Below are positions 1 through 7,900 of a stretch of 12,815 nucleotides of DNA, one piece after another. Numbering within the stretch: the first letter of the stretch is position 1; the number at the start of each line of letters is the position of its first letter. Below the pieces are notes generated by a model that did not search any database, was not told where the DNA came from, and saw only the letters and a list, made by a program, of their open reading frames with translations. Position numbers and translations under genes: made by a program. Location: assembly GCA_022827165.1 (NCBI GenBank), contig JAJDTN010000277.1, forward strand, positions 1 to 12,815, in the 5' to 3' direction. The stretch is from Candidatus Latescibacterota bacterium. GTDB taxonomy: Bacteria > Latescibacterota > UBA2968 > UBA8231.

Positions 1-153
1 GATGGCGCGGCCCGGAAGGGAGGCGCCGAGGGGAGCCCCCAGCATGACGGCGAAGTAGATCTCGAAGAGGAGGGTGTACAGCAGCCAGCCCGCCGCCGTC
101 AGGAGGACGCCGCGCGGCGTGATGCGCGGCAGGGGTGGCAGGACCTGGGTCAT
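1..153 (-). CDS. N-terminal fragment of an unidentified membrane protein
   Basis: The 51 codons read from an ATG at 151-153 and run off the left window edge without a stop, so the gene is partial at its 3' end. The fragment starts MTQVLPPLPRITPRG and is followed by a hydrophobic stretch (about residues 16-40, rich in Leu, Ala, Tyr and Phe). That stretch looks like a first transmembrane helix after a short cytoplasmic tail. It lies 54 nt downstream of the hypothetical gene at 208-789 on the same strand, so the two may be co-transcribed. I see no convincing Shine-Dalgarno before the ATG. A GC-rich hairpin (171-186) sits in the short gap and could affect expression. The short N-terminus would fit a multi-pass protein such as a LytS-type sensor kinase or a transporter, but nothing seen is diagnostic. 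Confidence 0.55.
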   Translation of the reverse strand, partial: MTQVLPPLPRITPRGVLLTAAGWLLYTLLFEIYFAVMLGAPLGASLPGRAI

Positions 154-207
154 CTGCGGATGGCGTCCCGGGGGCGCTGCGGCCCCGCGGCCGATGCCCC
201 GCCGGGG

Positions 208-789
208 TCAGGACTCTGCGGCGCCGTCGACCTCGAAGCCGCGGAGGGCGGCGCCGCAGGGATGCCCGTGCAGGGCCGGCGCCATGTGCACCTTGCGCAG
301 GTAGTCGAGCGTCCCCGACAGCTCCTCGAAGCGGTCGGCCATGCCGCGGAAGAGCCGCGCCTGGCGGGCGCCCGCCAGCTGCAGGTGCTCGCCCACGAGG
401 CGGTAGCTCTCGCCCCCTTCCTTCAGGTAGTAGGAGAGGTGTCCGCCGGCCTCGACGTGGGGGCGGAAGACGCCGGACAGGAAGAGGGCGTAGTCGCCGC
501 AGTGGCGCCGCAGGTCGACCTCCCGGTCGAAGGACCAGGCCCGGTCGGAGCCCCACTCCTCCATCAGCTCCAGCAGCAGGTCGGTGAGGGTGTGCAGGGG
601 CCGTCCGCGGCTGTCGCGGACCCGGTACAGCTGGTCGGTGCGGGAAAAGCGGGCGAGCAGGTCGGTGACGTAGTCGGCCAGCTCCCCCGCGCCGAGTCCG
701 AGGCTGGCGAAGCAGGGGCGCACCATGGCCCCGAAGAACCGGCGCAGCGCCGGCGGCGGGGGACGGGATGTGGATGCGCGGGAAACCAT
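208..789 (-). CDS. Conserved hypothetical protein, helical, about 193 aa
   Basis: I do not recognise a named family. The 193-residue product has a Pro/Arg-rich, probably unstructured first 20 residues and then a mostly helical soluble body. I see no signal peptide or membrane segment. Notable patches are ADYVTDLLARFSRTDQLYRV (about 38-57), RRHCGDYALFLSGVF (about 94-108) and SYYLKEGGESYRLVG (about 118-132). From memory, similar patterns occur in uncharacterised proteins of about 200 residues in Acidobacteria and deltaproteobacteria; this was not searched. The ATG at 787-789 is chosen because a perfect TATAAT in minus orientation lies at 804-809, which would give a leader of only about 8 nt. 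No Shine-Dalgarno is visible there. An in-frame ATG at 724-726 is the alternative and would remove the Pro-rich tail. The gene is divergent from the RNB-like gene at 864. Confidence 0.75.
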   Translation of the reverse strand: MVSRASTSRPPPPALRRFFGAMVRPCFASLGLGAGELADYVTDLLARFSRTDQLYRVRDSRGRPLHTLTDLLLELMEEWGSDRAWSFDREVDLRRHCGDYALFLSGVFRPHVEAGGHLSYYLKEGGESYRLVGEHLQLAGARQARLFRGMADRFEELSGTLDYLRKVHMAPALHGHPCGAALRGFEVDGAAES

Positions 790-803
790 GGCGGCCGCCG
801 CAG

Positions 804-809
804 ATTATA
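804..809 (-). promoter_or_regulatory. Candidate -10 element (TATAAT) for the 208-789 gene
   Basis: The plus strand reads ATTATA here, an exact TATAAT on the minus strand. It is conspicuous in such GC-rich DNA. Transcription would start near 797, about 8 nt before the ATG at 789, giving an almost leaderless mRNA. No good minus-strand -35 lies at 16-18 nt. The best match (TCGACA at 833-838) is 23 nt away, which is too far for a classical promoter. Confidence 0.45.
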
Positions 810-825
810 GGCCCTCGGATTGCGG

Positions 826-854
826 TTGACACTGTCGAAGTGGAGAGGATACCC
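826..854 (+). promoter_or_regulatory. Candidate sigma70-type promoter for the RNB/sigma/polymerase-like operon
   Basis: A perfect TTGACA -35 hexamer lies at 826-831. It is followed after 16 nt by GATACC (848-853), or after 17 nt by ATACCC, as a weak -10. Transcription would start near 860, only a few bases before the ATG at 864, so the message is probably leaderless or nearly so. The -35 falls where the -35 region of the opposing minus-strand promoter would lie, so the two promoters probably compete. Confidence 0.5.
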
Positions 855-863
855 TCACAGACC

Positions 864-2960
864 ATGGTCCGCTGGCCGCGACATCTGACCAACTCCCTCG
901 ACGACGCCTCCCGCCGGGAGGTGGCGCGCCTGGTGCAGGCCGAACGCGGCGCGAAGCCCGCTCTCGAGCGCGCCGGCGCCGTGCTGGAGTTCCGCCGCGG
1001 GGGCCAGCTTCAGTGCGGGTATCTCGCCCGGGATCCGCAGAACCGCAGGGGCTACGAGGTCGTCGGCGTCGACGGCCGGCGGCTCCACCTCCGCCGCGAC
1101 AAGGTGGTGGACGTATCCCCCGAGTACGTGTCGATGCACACGCCCGAGACGGCGCTGTCCGACCTCCGCCGCATCGACCGGAGGCGCGAGGAGGCCCGTG
1201 GCGCCGTCGACCTCACCGCCCTCTGGCAGGTCGCTCTCGAAGCGGGCCCGGAGGGCGGCGAGTGGCGCCTCGACGATCTGGTCGAGCTCCACGACCCCCG
1301 CGATCCGACCGCCAGCCGCCGGGCCGGCATGCTCCGGGCCCTGTGGCGCGGCCACCGGTTCGAGCGCCACGGCGCCCGCTGGCGCCCCCGCTCCCCGGCG
1401 GCGGTGGAGAGGATCGAGGCGTCCTCCGCCCGCGAGGAGGTGGAGGAGGGCCGCCAGGCCGAGCTGGCCTCGTGGGTCCGAAGGGTCGCCGACGGGCATC
1501 CATCCAGCCCCCGTCCCGCCGGGGCGGACTCGGCGGTGAACCTGCTCGAGGCCGCCGCCCTGGGCGAGGCGAGCGCGGAGGCCGCCCGTCTCATGAAGGC
1601 GGCCCACCTGCACGGGAGCGCCGCCGCCTTCGACGTCCTCGTCCGTCTGGGTCACTGGTCCGCCGACGAGAACCTGGAGCTGCACCGCCTCGGCCTGCCC
1701 GTGAGGTTCTCCGAGGCGGCGGTGAAGGCGGCGCGCGGCCTCGATCCCTCGACCGTCTTCGCGGGGTGGGCAGGCCGCCGCCGCTGGGGCGCCGGTCTCT
1801 GCGTCACCCGCTGCGGCCAGCGGGCCTACCGTCTCCGCCGGAGCCTGCTCGGCCACACCGTCGTCGACATCCACGTGGCCGTGCCGGCCCTGTGGGTGGA
1901 GGACGGCGGCGCCATCGATCAGGAAGCCGCCGCCCGGGGCCTCAGCGTGCGCCTGCTGGAGCGGGAGATCCCGATGCTGCCGCCGGAGCTGACCGACGCC
2001 TGCCGGCTGACGGCGGACGAGGCCCGACCCGTCCTGATCCTGAGCGTGCGCCTGGACCGCGAGCTGGCGCCGCGGAGGGTGCGGCTGTCCCTGGGCCGCT
2101 CCCGGCCCCGGGCGGCCCTCGCGGCCGGGGAAGGCAGCGCCCCGGTGCGCCGCCTGGCGGCGCTGGCCGAGGGGCTGCGGGACAGACGGCGGCGAGCGGG
2201 GGCCTGGCAGCAACTGCATCCCGCCGACCGGATCGCGGTCCTCCAGGGGCGGGCGGCGCCGGCGGCGGAGGGGGTGGCGGATCGCATCGACTCGGAGCTG
2301 CGCCTGCTCGCGGCCGAAGCGATCGCCCGCCTCTGCCGCGACGCGGCGCCCGCGATCCACGCGGCGCGCGAGGCCCCGCCCGCCGAGTCCGGGATCCCCG
2401 GCGCCGCCGACTCCACGTCGGCCGAGGTCCTCCGCACCCATCTGCTCGAGGGCGGTGCCCCCCGCGAGAGGCTCGGGACGCCGCCGGCCCCCCACGCGGG
2501 GCTCGGACTGCCGGCCTGCGCCCCGGGCGCCAGCCCCCTGTCGAGCTACGTCGACCTGGCCATGCAGCGGCAGTTGCTGTGGATCGCGGGCCGGCGCTCC
2601 GACCCCCTCACGGCGGAGGACCTCGAGCGCATCCTGCTGGAGACGCGCGAGGCCCGGGAGGCGGCGGAGCGCGTGCGCCGCGGCAGCCGCCGCTACTGGA
2701 CGCTCAAGTGGCTCGAGGGCTTCGGGGACGAGGCGCGCCTGGAGTGCGTGGTCGCCGAACCGCGCGGCCCCGGGCACCTGGTACTGCTGCCCGAGGGTCC
2801 GGTGGCGTGCCATGTCCCGGCCCCCCGGGGGCAGCGGCTGCAGGCGGCGCCGGGCCAGCGCCTGCGGGTGCGGGTGGAGCAGGCCTCCGCCCGGCGCGAC
2901 CTGTTGCGGCTGGCAGACCCCGAGCCCGCCCGGAGAGCGGACCCGCTCCCCCCGGCCTGA
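864..2960 (+). CDS. RNase II/R-family (RNB domain) protein lacking the catalytic aspartates; probable pseudonuclease
   Basis: This 698-residue protein has the layout of an HTH-type bacterial RNase II (Deinococcus DR2417-like / cyanobacterial Zam-like). It has an SH3-like small barrel (about 36-85, GAVLEFRRGGQLQCGYL), a winged-helix region (about 115-180), an RNB domain (about 245-600) and a C-terminal S1-like barrel (about 610-685). RNB landmarks are clear: IHVAV (336-340), IPMLPPELTDAC (369-380), RPVLILSV (388-395) and ASPLSSYVDLAMQRQL (556-571). The catalytic TIDxxxTxDxDDAL segment should precede IHVAV, but the protein reads VTRCGQRAYRLRRS with no acidic residue. The normally invariant SPIRRYxDL arginines are Ser-Ser (SPLSSYVDL). 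Both changes predict loss of nuclease activity with the RNA-binding fold kept. The ATG at 864 fits the promoter just upstream; GTG at 933 is a less likely start. It heads the operon and stops 2 nt before the propeller gene. Confidence 0.88.
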   Translation: MVRWPRHLTNSLDDASRREVARLVQAERGAKPALERAGAVLEFRRGGQLQCGYLARDPQNRRGYEVVGVDGRRLHLRRDKVVDVSPEYVSMHTPETALSDLRRIDRRREEARGAVDLTALWQVALEAGPEGGEWRLDDLVELHDPRDPTASRRAGMLRALWRGHRFERHGARWRPRSPAAVERIEASSAREEVEEGRQAELASWVRRVADGHPSSPRPAGADSAVNLLEAAALGEASAEAARLMKAAHLHGSAAAFDVLVRLGHWSADENLELHRLGLPVRFSEAAVKAARGLDPSTVFAGWAGRRRWGAGLCVTRCGQRAYRLRRSLLGHTVVDIHVAVPALWVEDGGAIDQEAAARGLSVRLLEREIPMLPPELTDACRLTADEARPVLILSVRLDRELAPRRVRLSLGRSRPRAALAAGEGSAPVRRLAALAEGLRDRRRRAGAWQQLHPADRIAVLQGRAAPAAEGVADRIDSELRLLAAEAIARLCRDAAPAIHAAREAPPAESGIPGAADSTSAEVLRTHLLEGGAPRERLGTPPAPHAGLGLPACAPGASPLSSYVDLAMQRQLLWIAGRRSDPLTAEDLERILLETREAREAAERVRRGSRRYWTLKWLEGFGDEARLECVVAEPRGPGHLVLLPEGPVACHVPAPRGQRLQAAPGQRLRVRVEQASARRDLLRLADPEPARRADPLPPA

Positions 2961-2962
2961 GA

Positions 2963-4315
2963 ATGCTCCGAGCGGGCCCCTCCGCGGCCCTCGCGGGGGC
3001 CTGCTGGCTGCTGGCCGGGGCCGCCGCCGCGGGTGAGCCGGAGACCGAGGCAAGCCGATTCTGGCCCGCCTGGCGCGGCCCCCTGGGCACCGGCGCCTCT
3101 CCCCACGCGGAGCCCCCGCTCCAGTGGAGCCAGACCCGCAACCTGCGCTGGAAGGCGTCCCTGCCCGGCGGCGGCCACTCTACGCCGGTGGTCTGGGGCG
3201 ACCGGGTCTTCATCACCGCCGCAGTCCCGTACGGCGAGCACCTGCCGCCGACGTACAGCGGGCTGCCGGGCGGCCACGACGAACGGCCGGTCACCCATCG
3301 CCACCGGTTCGTCGTCCTCGCCCTGAGCCGCACCACGGGGCGGGTCCTCTGGCAGCGGGTCGTGCGCCACGACCTGCCCCGCGCCGGGGGCCACTACACC
3401 GCCAGCCTGGCCTCCGCCTCGGCGGTGACCGACGGCGAGCACCTGGTCGCCTCCTTCGGCTCCCACGGGATCTACGGCCTCGACCTCGAGGGGGAGCTGC
3501 TGTGGGAGTTGGACCTCGGCCCCATGGAGCCGCTTCACGGCCACGGCGAAGGCAGCTCGCCGGCGCTCGCCGGCGGGACGCTGATCGTCAACTGGGACCA
3601 CGAGGGCGAGTCCTTCCTCGCCGCCTTCGACAAGAGGACGGGCGCCCTGCGCTGGAAGGCTCCGCGCGAGCCGGCCTCATCCTGGACCACCCCCATCGTG
3701 ACCGACGCCGGCGGCCGCATCCAGGTCGTGGTCAGCGGCTCCGGGGGAGTGCGCGGCTACGACCTGGCCGACGGCCGCAGGATCTGGGAGTGCCCGGGGC
3801 TCTCGGTGGAGAACGTGGTCGCCACGCCGGTGGCCGGCTTCGGCCTCGTCTTCGCGGGCAGCAGCTACGACCGGCAGGCGGTGCTGGCGATCCCGCTGCA
3901 ACCCGCCGCGGACGAGACCGGCGGACCCCGCCGGGCCGCCTGGAGCCGCACCCGGGGCGCCCCGTACGTCCCCTCCTTCCTGCTCTACGGAGACACCCTC
4001 TACTTCGTCCGCCACTTCCAGAACATCCTCACCCGCGTCGACGCCCGAACGGGGCGGGACCGGCCGGGGCCGATGCGCCTGCAGGGCCTCGACCGGGTCT
4101 TCGCCTCTCCCGTCGCCGCTGCCGGCCGCGTGTACGTCACCAGCCGCAACGGCGTCACCGTGGTGGTCAGCCACGCCGACTCGCCCGCCCTCCTGGCCGT
4201 CAACCATCTCGACGACAGCTTCAGCGCCTCGGCGGCACTGGCCGGCGGCGAGCTCTACCTGCGAGGACGACACCACCTCTACTGCATCGCCGAGCATCCG
4301 CCCCCGGCCCGGTGA
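2963..4315 (+). CDS. Secreted PQQ-like beta-propeller protein (BamB/PQQ_2-type repeats)
   Basis: The 450-residue product starts MLRAGPSAALAGACWLLAGA and has a hydrophobic core and an Ala-rich cleavage site near residues 21-24, so it is exported by Sec to the periplasm or outside. The rest is a beta-propeller of PQQ-like blades, with the recurring pattern of a small residue, Asp/Ser, x-x-T-G-x-x-x-W: SRTTGRVLWQ (122-131), DLEGELLWE (174-182), DKRTGALRW (223-231) and DLADGRRIW (267-275). The entry motif FWPAWRGPLGTG (33-44) is typical of secreted PQQ-propellers common in planctomycetes and related bacteria. I see no dehydrogenase-specific features or cytochrome motif, so it is likely a scaffold or ligand-binding protein. 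Its ATG is 2 nt after the RNB stop and has no clear Shine-Dalgarno, which suggests translational coupling. A secreted protein is unexpected between an RNB protein and a sigma factor. Confidence 0.87.
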   Translation: MLRAGPSAALAGACWLLAGAAAAGEPETEASRFWPAWRGPLGTGASPHAEPPLQWSQTRNLRWKASLPGGGHSTPVVWGDRVFITAAVPYGEHLPPTYSGLPGGHDERPVTHRHRFVVLALSRTTGRVLWQRVVRHDLPRAGGHYTASLASASAVTDGEHLVASFGSHGIYGLDLEGELLWELDLGPMEPLHGHGEGSSPALAGGTLIVNWDHEGESFLAAFDKRTGALRWKAPREPASSWTTPIVTDAGGRIQVVVSGSGGVRGYDLADGRRIWECPGLSVENVVATPVAGFGLVFAGSSYDRQAVLAIPLQPAADETGGPRRAAWSRTRGAPYVPSFLLYGDTLYFVRHFQNILTRVDARTGRDRPGPMRLQGLDRVFASPVAAAGRVYVTSRNGVTVVVSHADSPALLAVNHLDDSFSASAALAGGELYLRGRHHLYCIAEHPPPAR

Positions 4316-4355
4316 ACCCGGCAGGCGCCGGCGGTGTCAACCGGGTGGAGGCCGG

Positions 4356-4961
4356 ATGGGGAAGAGCGACGAGGAGCTGGTCCGCGGGGTGATCGAGGGG
4401 CGGCAGGAAGACTTCGCCGAACTCTTCGAGCGCTACCGCGCCGATGTGCAGCGGCACCTGCGGCGGATCCATCGCCATGACGAGGACGCCGCCGACGTAG
4501 GGCAGGAGGTGTTCCTGCGCCTGTGGCACCGCGCCGGACAGTGGAAGGGCGACGGCCCCCTGCTCGCCTGGCTGCTGCGCATCGCCACCAACCTCGCCCT
4601 CAACCACATCCGCTCGGTCCGCCGACGCCGCGAGCAGCCGCTGCAGCCGCCCCCCGCCATGGACGGAGAGGAGGAGGACGACACCCGGGTTCCGGAGTGG
4701 ATGATCGACGCCTCCACCCTTCCGCCCGACGAGGTCCTGGCCGTGGCGGAGCGCCGGCGGCTGCTGCGCGGCCTGGTGACGCGCCTGCCCGAGGACGGGC
4801 GCAGGGTCATCCGGCTGGTCTACGACGGCCACCTGAACACGCGCCAGGCCGCTGCCGAGCTGGGCATACCCGAGGGCACGGTGAAGTCCCGGATCCACCA
4901 CGCCCGCAAACAGATCGCTCGATCCTGGCGCGACCTGGGGATCGACTGGGAGGAGGACTAG
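4356..4961 (+). CDS. ECF-family RNA polymerase sigma factor (sigma-70 group 4)
   Basis: The 201-residue protein has the two ECF domains. Sigma2 covers about 18-92: FAELFERYRADVQ, then the region 2.2 motif DAADVGQEVFLRLW (44-57) and AWLLRIATNLALNHIR (71-86). Sigma4 covers about 133-190: LPEDGRRVIRLVYDGHLNT and the recognition helix-turn-helix AAAELGIPEGTVKSRIHHAR (165-184). An acidic linker (about 100-120, DGEEEDD) joins them. There is no extra C-terminal domain. A Shine-Dalgarno GGAGG lies at 4347-4351, 4 nt before the ATG. No anti-sigma factor follows, which is unusual. Instead, the polymerase-like gene starts 2 nt after the TAG, and its Shine-Dalgarno lies in the last sigma codons. ECF factors normally direct the beta-beta' core to specific promoters by sigma2 contact with the beta' coiled-coil and sigma4 contact with the beta flap. 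The neighbouring polymerase-like protein lacks both of those sites. Confidence 0.93.
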   Translation: MGKSDEELVRGVIEGRQEDFAELFERYRADVQRHLRRIHRHDEDAADVGQEVFLRLWHRAGQWKGDGPLLAWLLRIATNLALNHIRSVRRRREQPLQPPPAMDGEEEDDTRVPEWMIDASTLPPDEVLAVAERRRLLRGLVTRLPEDGRRVIRLVYDGHLNTRQAAAELGIPEGTVKSRIHHARKQIARSWRDLGIDWEED

Positions 4962-4963
4962 GC

Positions 4964-7900
4964 ATGGCGACCGCACCGTCCAACCCGTGGCACAAGGCGT
5001 CCTTCGACGAATTCCTGCACCGCCGCCTTCCCGAGTTGCTGGCCGCACGGCTGGGGGTGACCACCTGCCGCGCCGCAGGGGCCGGCGGTCACGCCTGCCG
5101 GATCGTCCTCGGCGGGCGTTCCGCCGAGGGGGACTTCGAGATCGAGTACGACGGGCTGCCCGCACCGGACGAGGAGGGCGTCTTCCGGTTGCCGGGTTCC
5201 CCGGACCCGGACGGCGGGCCCCGCCTGCCGCCCCCGAGGACGTACCACGGCGGGGAGCGCGAGCCCTCGGGCGAAGTCGAGCTGGTCGTGCTGCCCGTGG
5301 CCGACCGGGACGACCTGGCCGAGGCCCGAATCGACTGTCTCGGCGACCGGCTCTCGACCTTCATCGAGTCCCGCCTCGGGGAGGTCCCCGGCCACACCCC
5401 CCTCGACGGGTCCCTCCTGCGGACCCTGGCGCCTCTGAAGGACTGGTTCCACTCCTTCCTGGCCTCCTGCGGCGAGCGGCTCGACGACACCAACTGGCTG
5501 TCCCGGTCCGCGCACCTGCGCCGGATCCTGGTCCCGGACCGCCAGGAGGTGTTCACCCCGGGCCACTTCGGCCGCACCTGCCCCTTCGAGACCCCGGAGG
5601 GACCGAACATCGGCCGCGTCCTGACGATCTCCCGGGGCGCCGAGATCCGCGGCCGCCGGCTGGCGATCGTCGACGCGAAGCCCGCGGAGGGACTGGGCAT
5701 GTCCAGCGCCTGCATCCCCTTCCTCGAGCACGACGACGGCAACCGCGTGCTCATGGGCGCCAACATGATGCGCCAGTGGCTGGCGCCCGCCGAGAGAGAG
5801 CCGGCCTTCGTGCGGACCGGCCTGGAGCCGCGGGCGCCGGACTTCTGGTGCGGCCGGAACCTGCTCACGGCTCTGCTCTCCTGGGACGGGGACGCCTTCG
5901 AGGACGCCGTGCTGCTCAGCCGGTCCGGCGCCCGCAAGCTCGCCTGCCCGGAGACCCTCGAGCCCGGCGACAAGCTCAGCAACCGCCACGGGATCAAGGG
6001 CGTCGTGTCCCGGGTGGCGCCCGACGAGGAGATGCCGCGGCTGCCCGACGGCACCCCCGTGGAGCTGGTCTTCAGCTTCTCCGGCATTCCGTCCCGCTGG
6101 GTCATGGGGCTGGTCCGGGAGGCCGCCCTCGGACACGCGGCTCACCTGCGGGGGGAGCCCGCCGTCGTGCCTCCCTTCGAGGCGCCTTCCGACGAACAGT
6201 TGCGGGACCTGCTTCAGGGCAGCGGCCTGCGCGCCGACGGCATGACCACGCTGACCCTCGACGGCACTCCCCTGCGGCGGCCGGCCACGGCCGGATCGGT
6301 GTACTGGGGCTGCACCGTGCATCGCGCTCGCCCGAAACTGAGGGCCGCCGTCCACCCCGACGACCGGGGCCAGCGCCTGGGGGAGATGGAGGTGCGGGCC
6401 CTGGCCGAGGCCGGGGCGCCCGCGGTGATCCGGGAGCTGACCAACACCTGCTCCAGCCAACGCGGCGACGCCGGTTCCCTGGCCGAGAGGGCCGCCGCCG
6501 GACCGGTCGAGCCGGCAAGCACCCCCTCTCCCGCCTTCTCGGCCCTGGCGGCGGGTCTGGCGCAGGCCGGAATCCGCGCCGAGGCCGGCCCCCGGGGGGT
6601 CGCCTTCCGGTTGGAACCACCCCGGGCGCCGACGCTGTCCCTGGCCGCCGGCGTGCCCCACCCCTGGTTGCCGGGAAAGACCCTGTCCGAGGTCTGCGCC
6701 GCCGAGGGGGCCGCCGGATATCCCGAGGTCCTCGCCGCCAACGGCAGGCTCGCCCGTCTGCCGAAGGACGGGGCTCCCGAGCCCCTGGCAGCCGCGGCTC
6801 TCGACGATCTGGCCGCCGCTGTCTCGGCCCTGTACGACGGACTGGCCGCCGCGCCGCGGTTGGGGCGGGATGGGAGTGCCCTCTTCAGCGGCCGTGCGGT
6901 GATCGTCCCCGGGAGCGATCTGCCGGCCGACCGGCTCGGCCTCCCGGCGGAGATGGCCTGGAGCCTCTTCGGGCCGCTGGTGGCCCGCGAGCTGGGGGAT
7001 CCCGAGGCGGTGGGGCAGCGCTCCACCGAGGCCGAGGCCGCCCTCGCCGCCGCCATGGAGGCCCACTGGGTCATCCTCGGCCACGCTCCATCGGTCAGTC
7101 CCACGGCGATGCTGGCCTTCCGGCCCCTGCCGATCCCGGGCCACGCCATCCGCCTCTGCCCCCTGGCCTGCGGCCTCCTGGACGCCGACTTCGACGGCGA
7201 CCAGGCGGCCGTCTTCCTGCCTCTCACGGAGGCGGCTCAGCGCGAGACCCGCGAGCGGCTGTCCATCGCCGGCCACCTGGCCCGTGACCCCGGCCTCGTG
7301 GAGGACCTCTTCCCGCGCATGGACGCCCTCTTCGGGCTGGCCTGCCTGAGCCGCTCGGCAACGGGCCGGAGGGCTATCACGCAAGCCGCCGGCCGGGAGC
7401 CGAACCTCGAGGGCGGCCTCCTCACCCGCGAGGCGGCGGCGAGGCTGCTGCGGGGTGTCCTGACCGACGAGGGGGAGCAGGCGGCCCTGGGCGTGGCCGC
7501 GGAGCTGATGCGGATGGGGTTCGAGACGGCCCGCGCGGAGGGAGGCTCCGTGGGGCCCTTCATCGGCAGCACCCTCGAGCTGCCCGTCCCCGCGGGAGGG
7601 GACGACGCGCCGCAGTGGCAGGCCTGCACGGAGGAAGCCCGGGCGATCGTCGCCGGCTTCCGCGACTACGACGACCACGACCTGGGGGCCGCCGCCCTGC
7701 TGTGCCACAGCGGCGCCCGGGCCACGGTCCATCAGCTCACCACCCTGGTGGGGCCGGGCGGGCTCGTTCGCGACGTCGAGGGCCGGGTCCTCGGAGTCGC
7801 CCGCTCCTGGCGGGAGGGACTGACCGCGCGGGAGGTGCTGGCCCGGGTCGTCGGCGCCCGGCGCGGCCTGTTCCGCGTCCTGACGGAGTTCGGATCCCTC

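Noticed and set aside
171..207. Terminator hairpins between the first two minus-strand genes (171-186; 197-207)
   Set aside because: Short GC stems arise easily in this composition, there is no U-tract, and the genes may be co-transcribed.
855..3053. Long antisense open frame opposite the RNB-like gene
   Set aside because: Composition-driven (Arg, Gly, Pro, Gln rich), with no recognisable domain. The plus-strand frame carries RNB signatures.
2963..4315. PQQ-dependent alcohol/glucose dehydrogenase
   Set aside because: Only the blade repeats are visible. The protein is shorter than these enzymes, and no cofactor- or metal-site motif or haem motif is seen.
4523..4963. Upstream extension of the polymerase-like frame through the sigma gene
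   Set aside because: The extension overlaps the sigma gene in another frame and encodes Arg/Pro/Ala-rich sequence. ATG 4964 has a Shine-Dalgarno (GGAGGA, 4952-4957) and begins a plausible protein.
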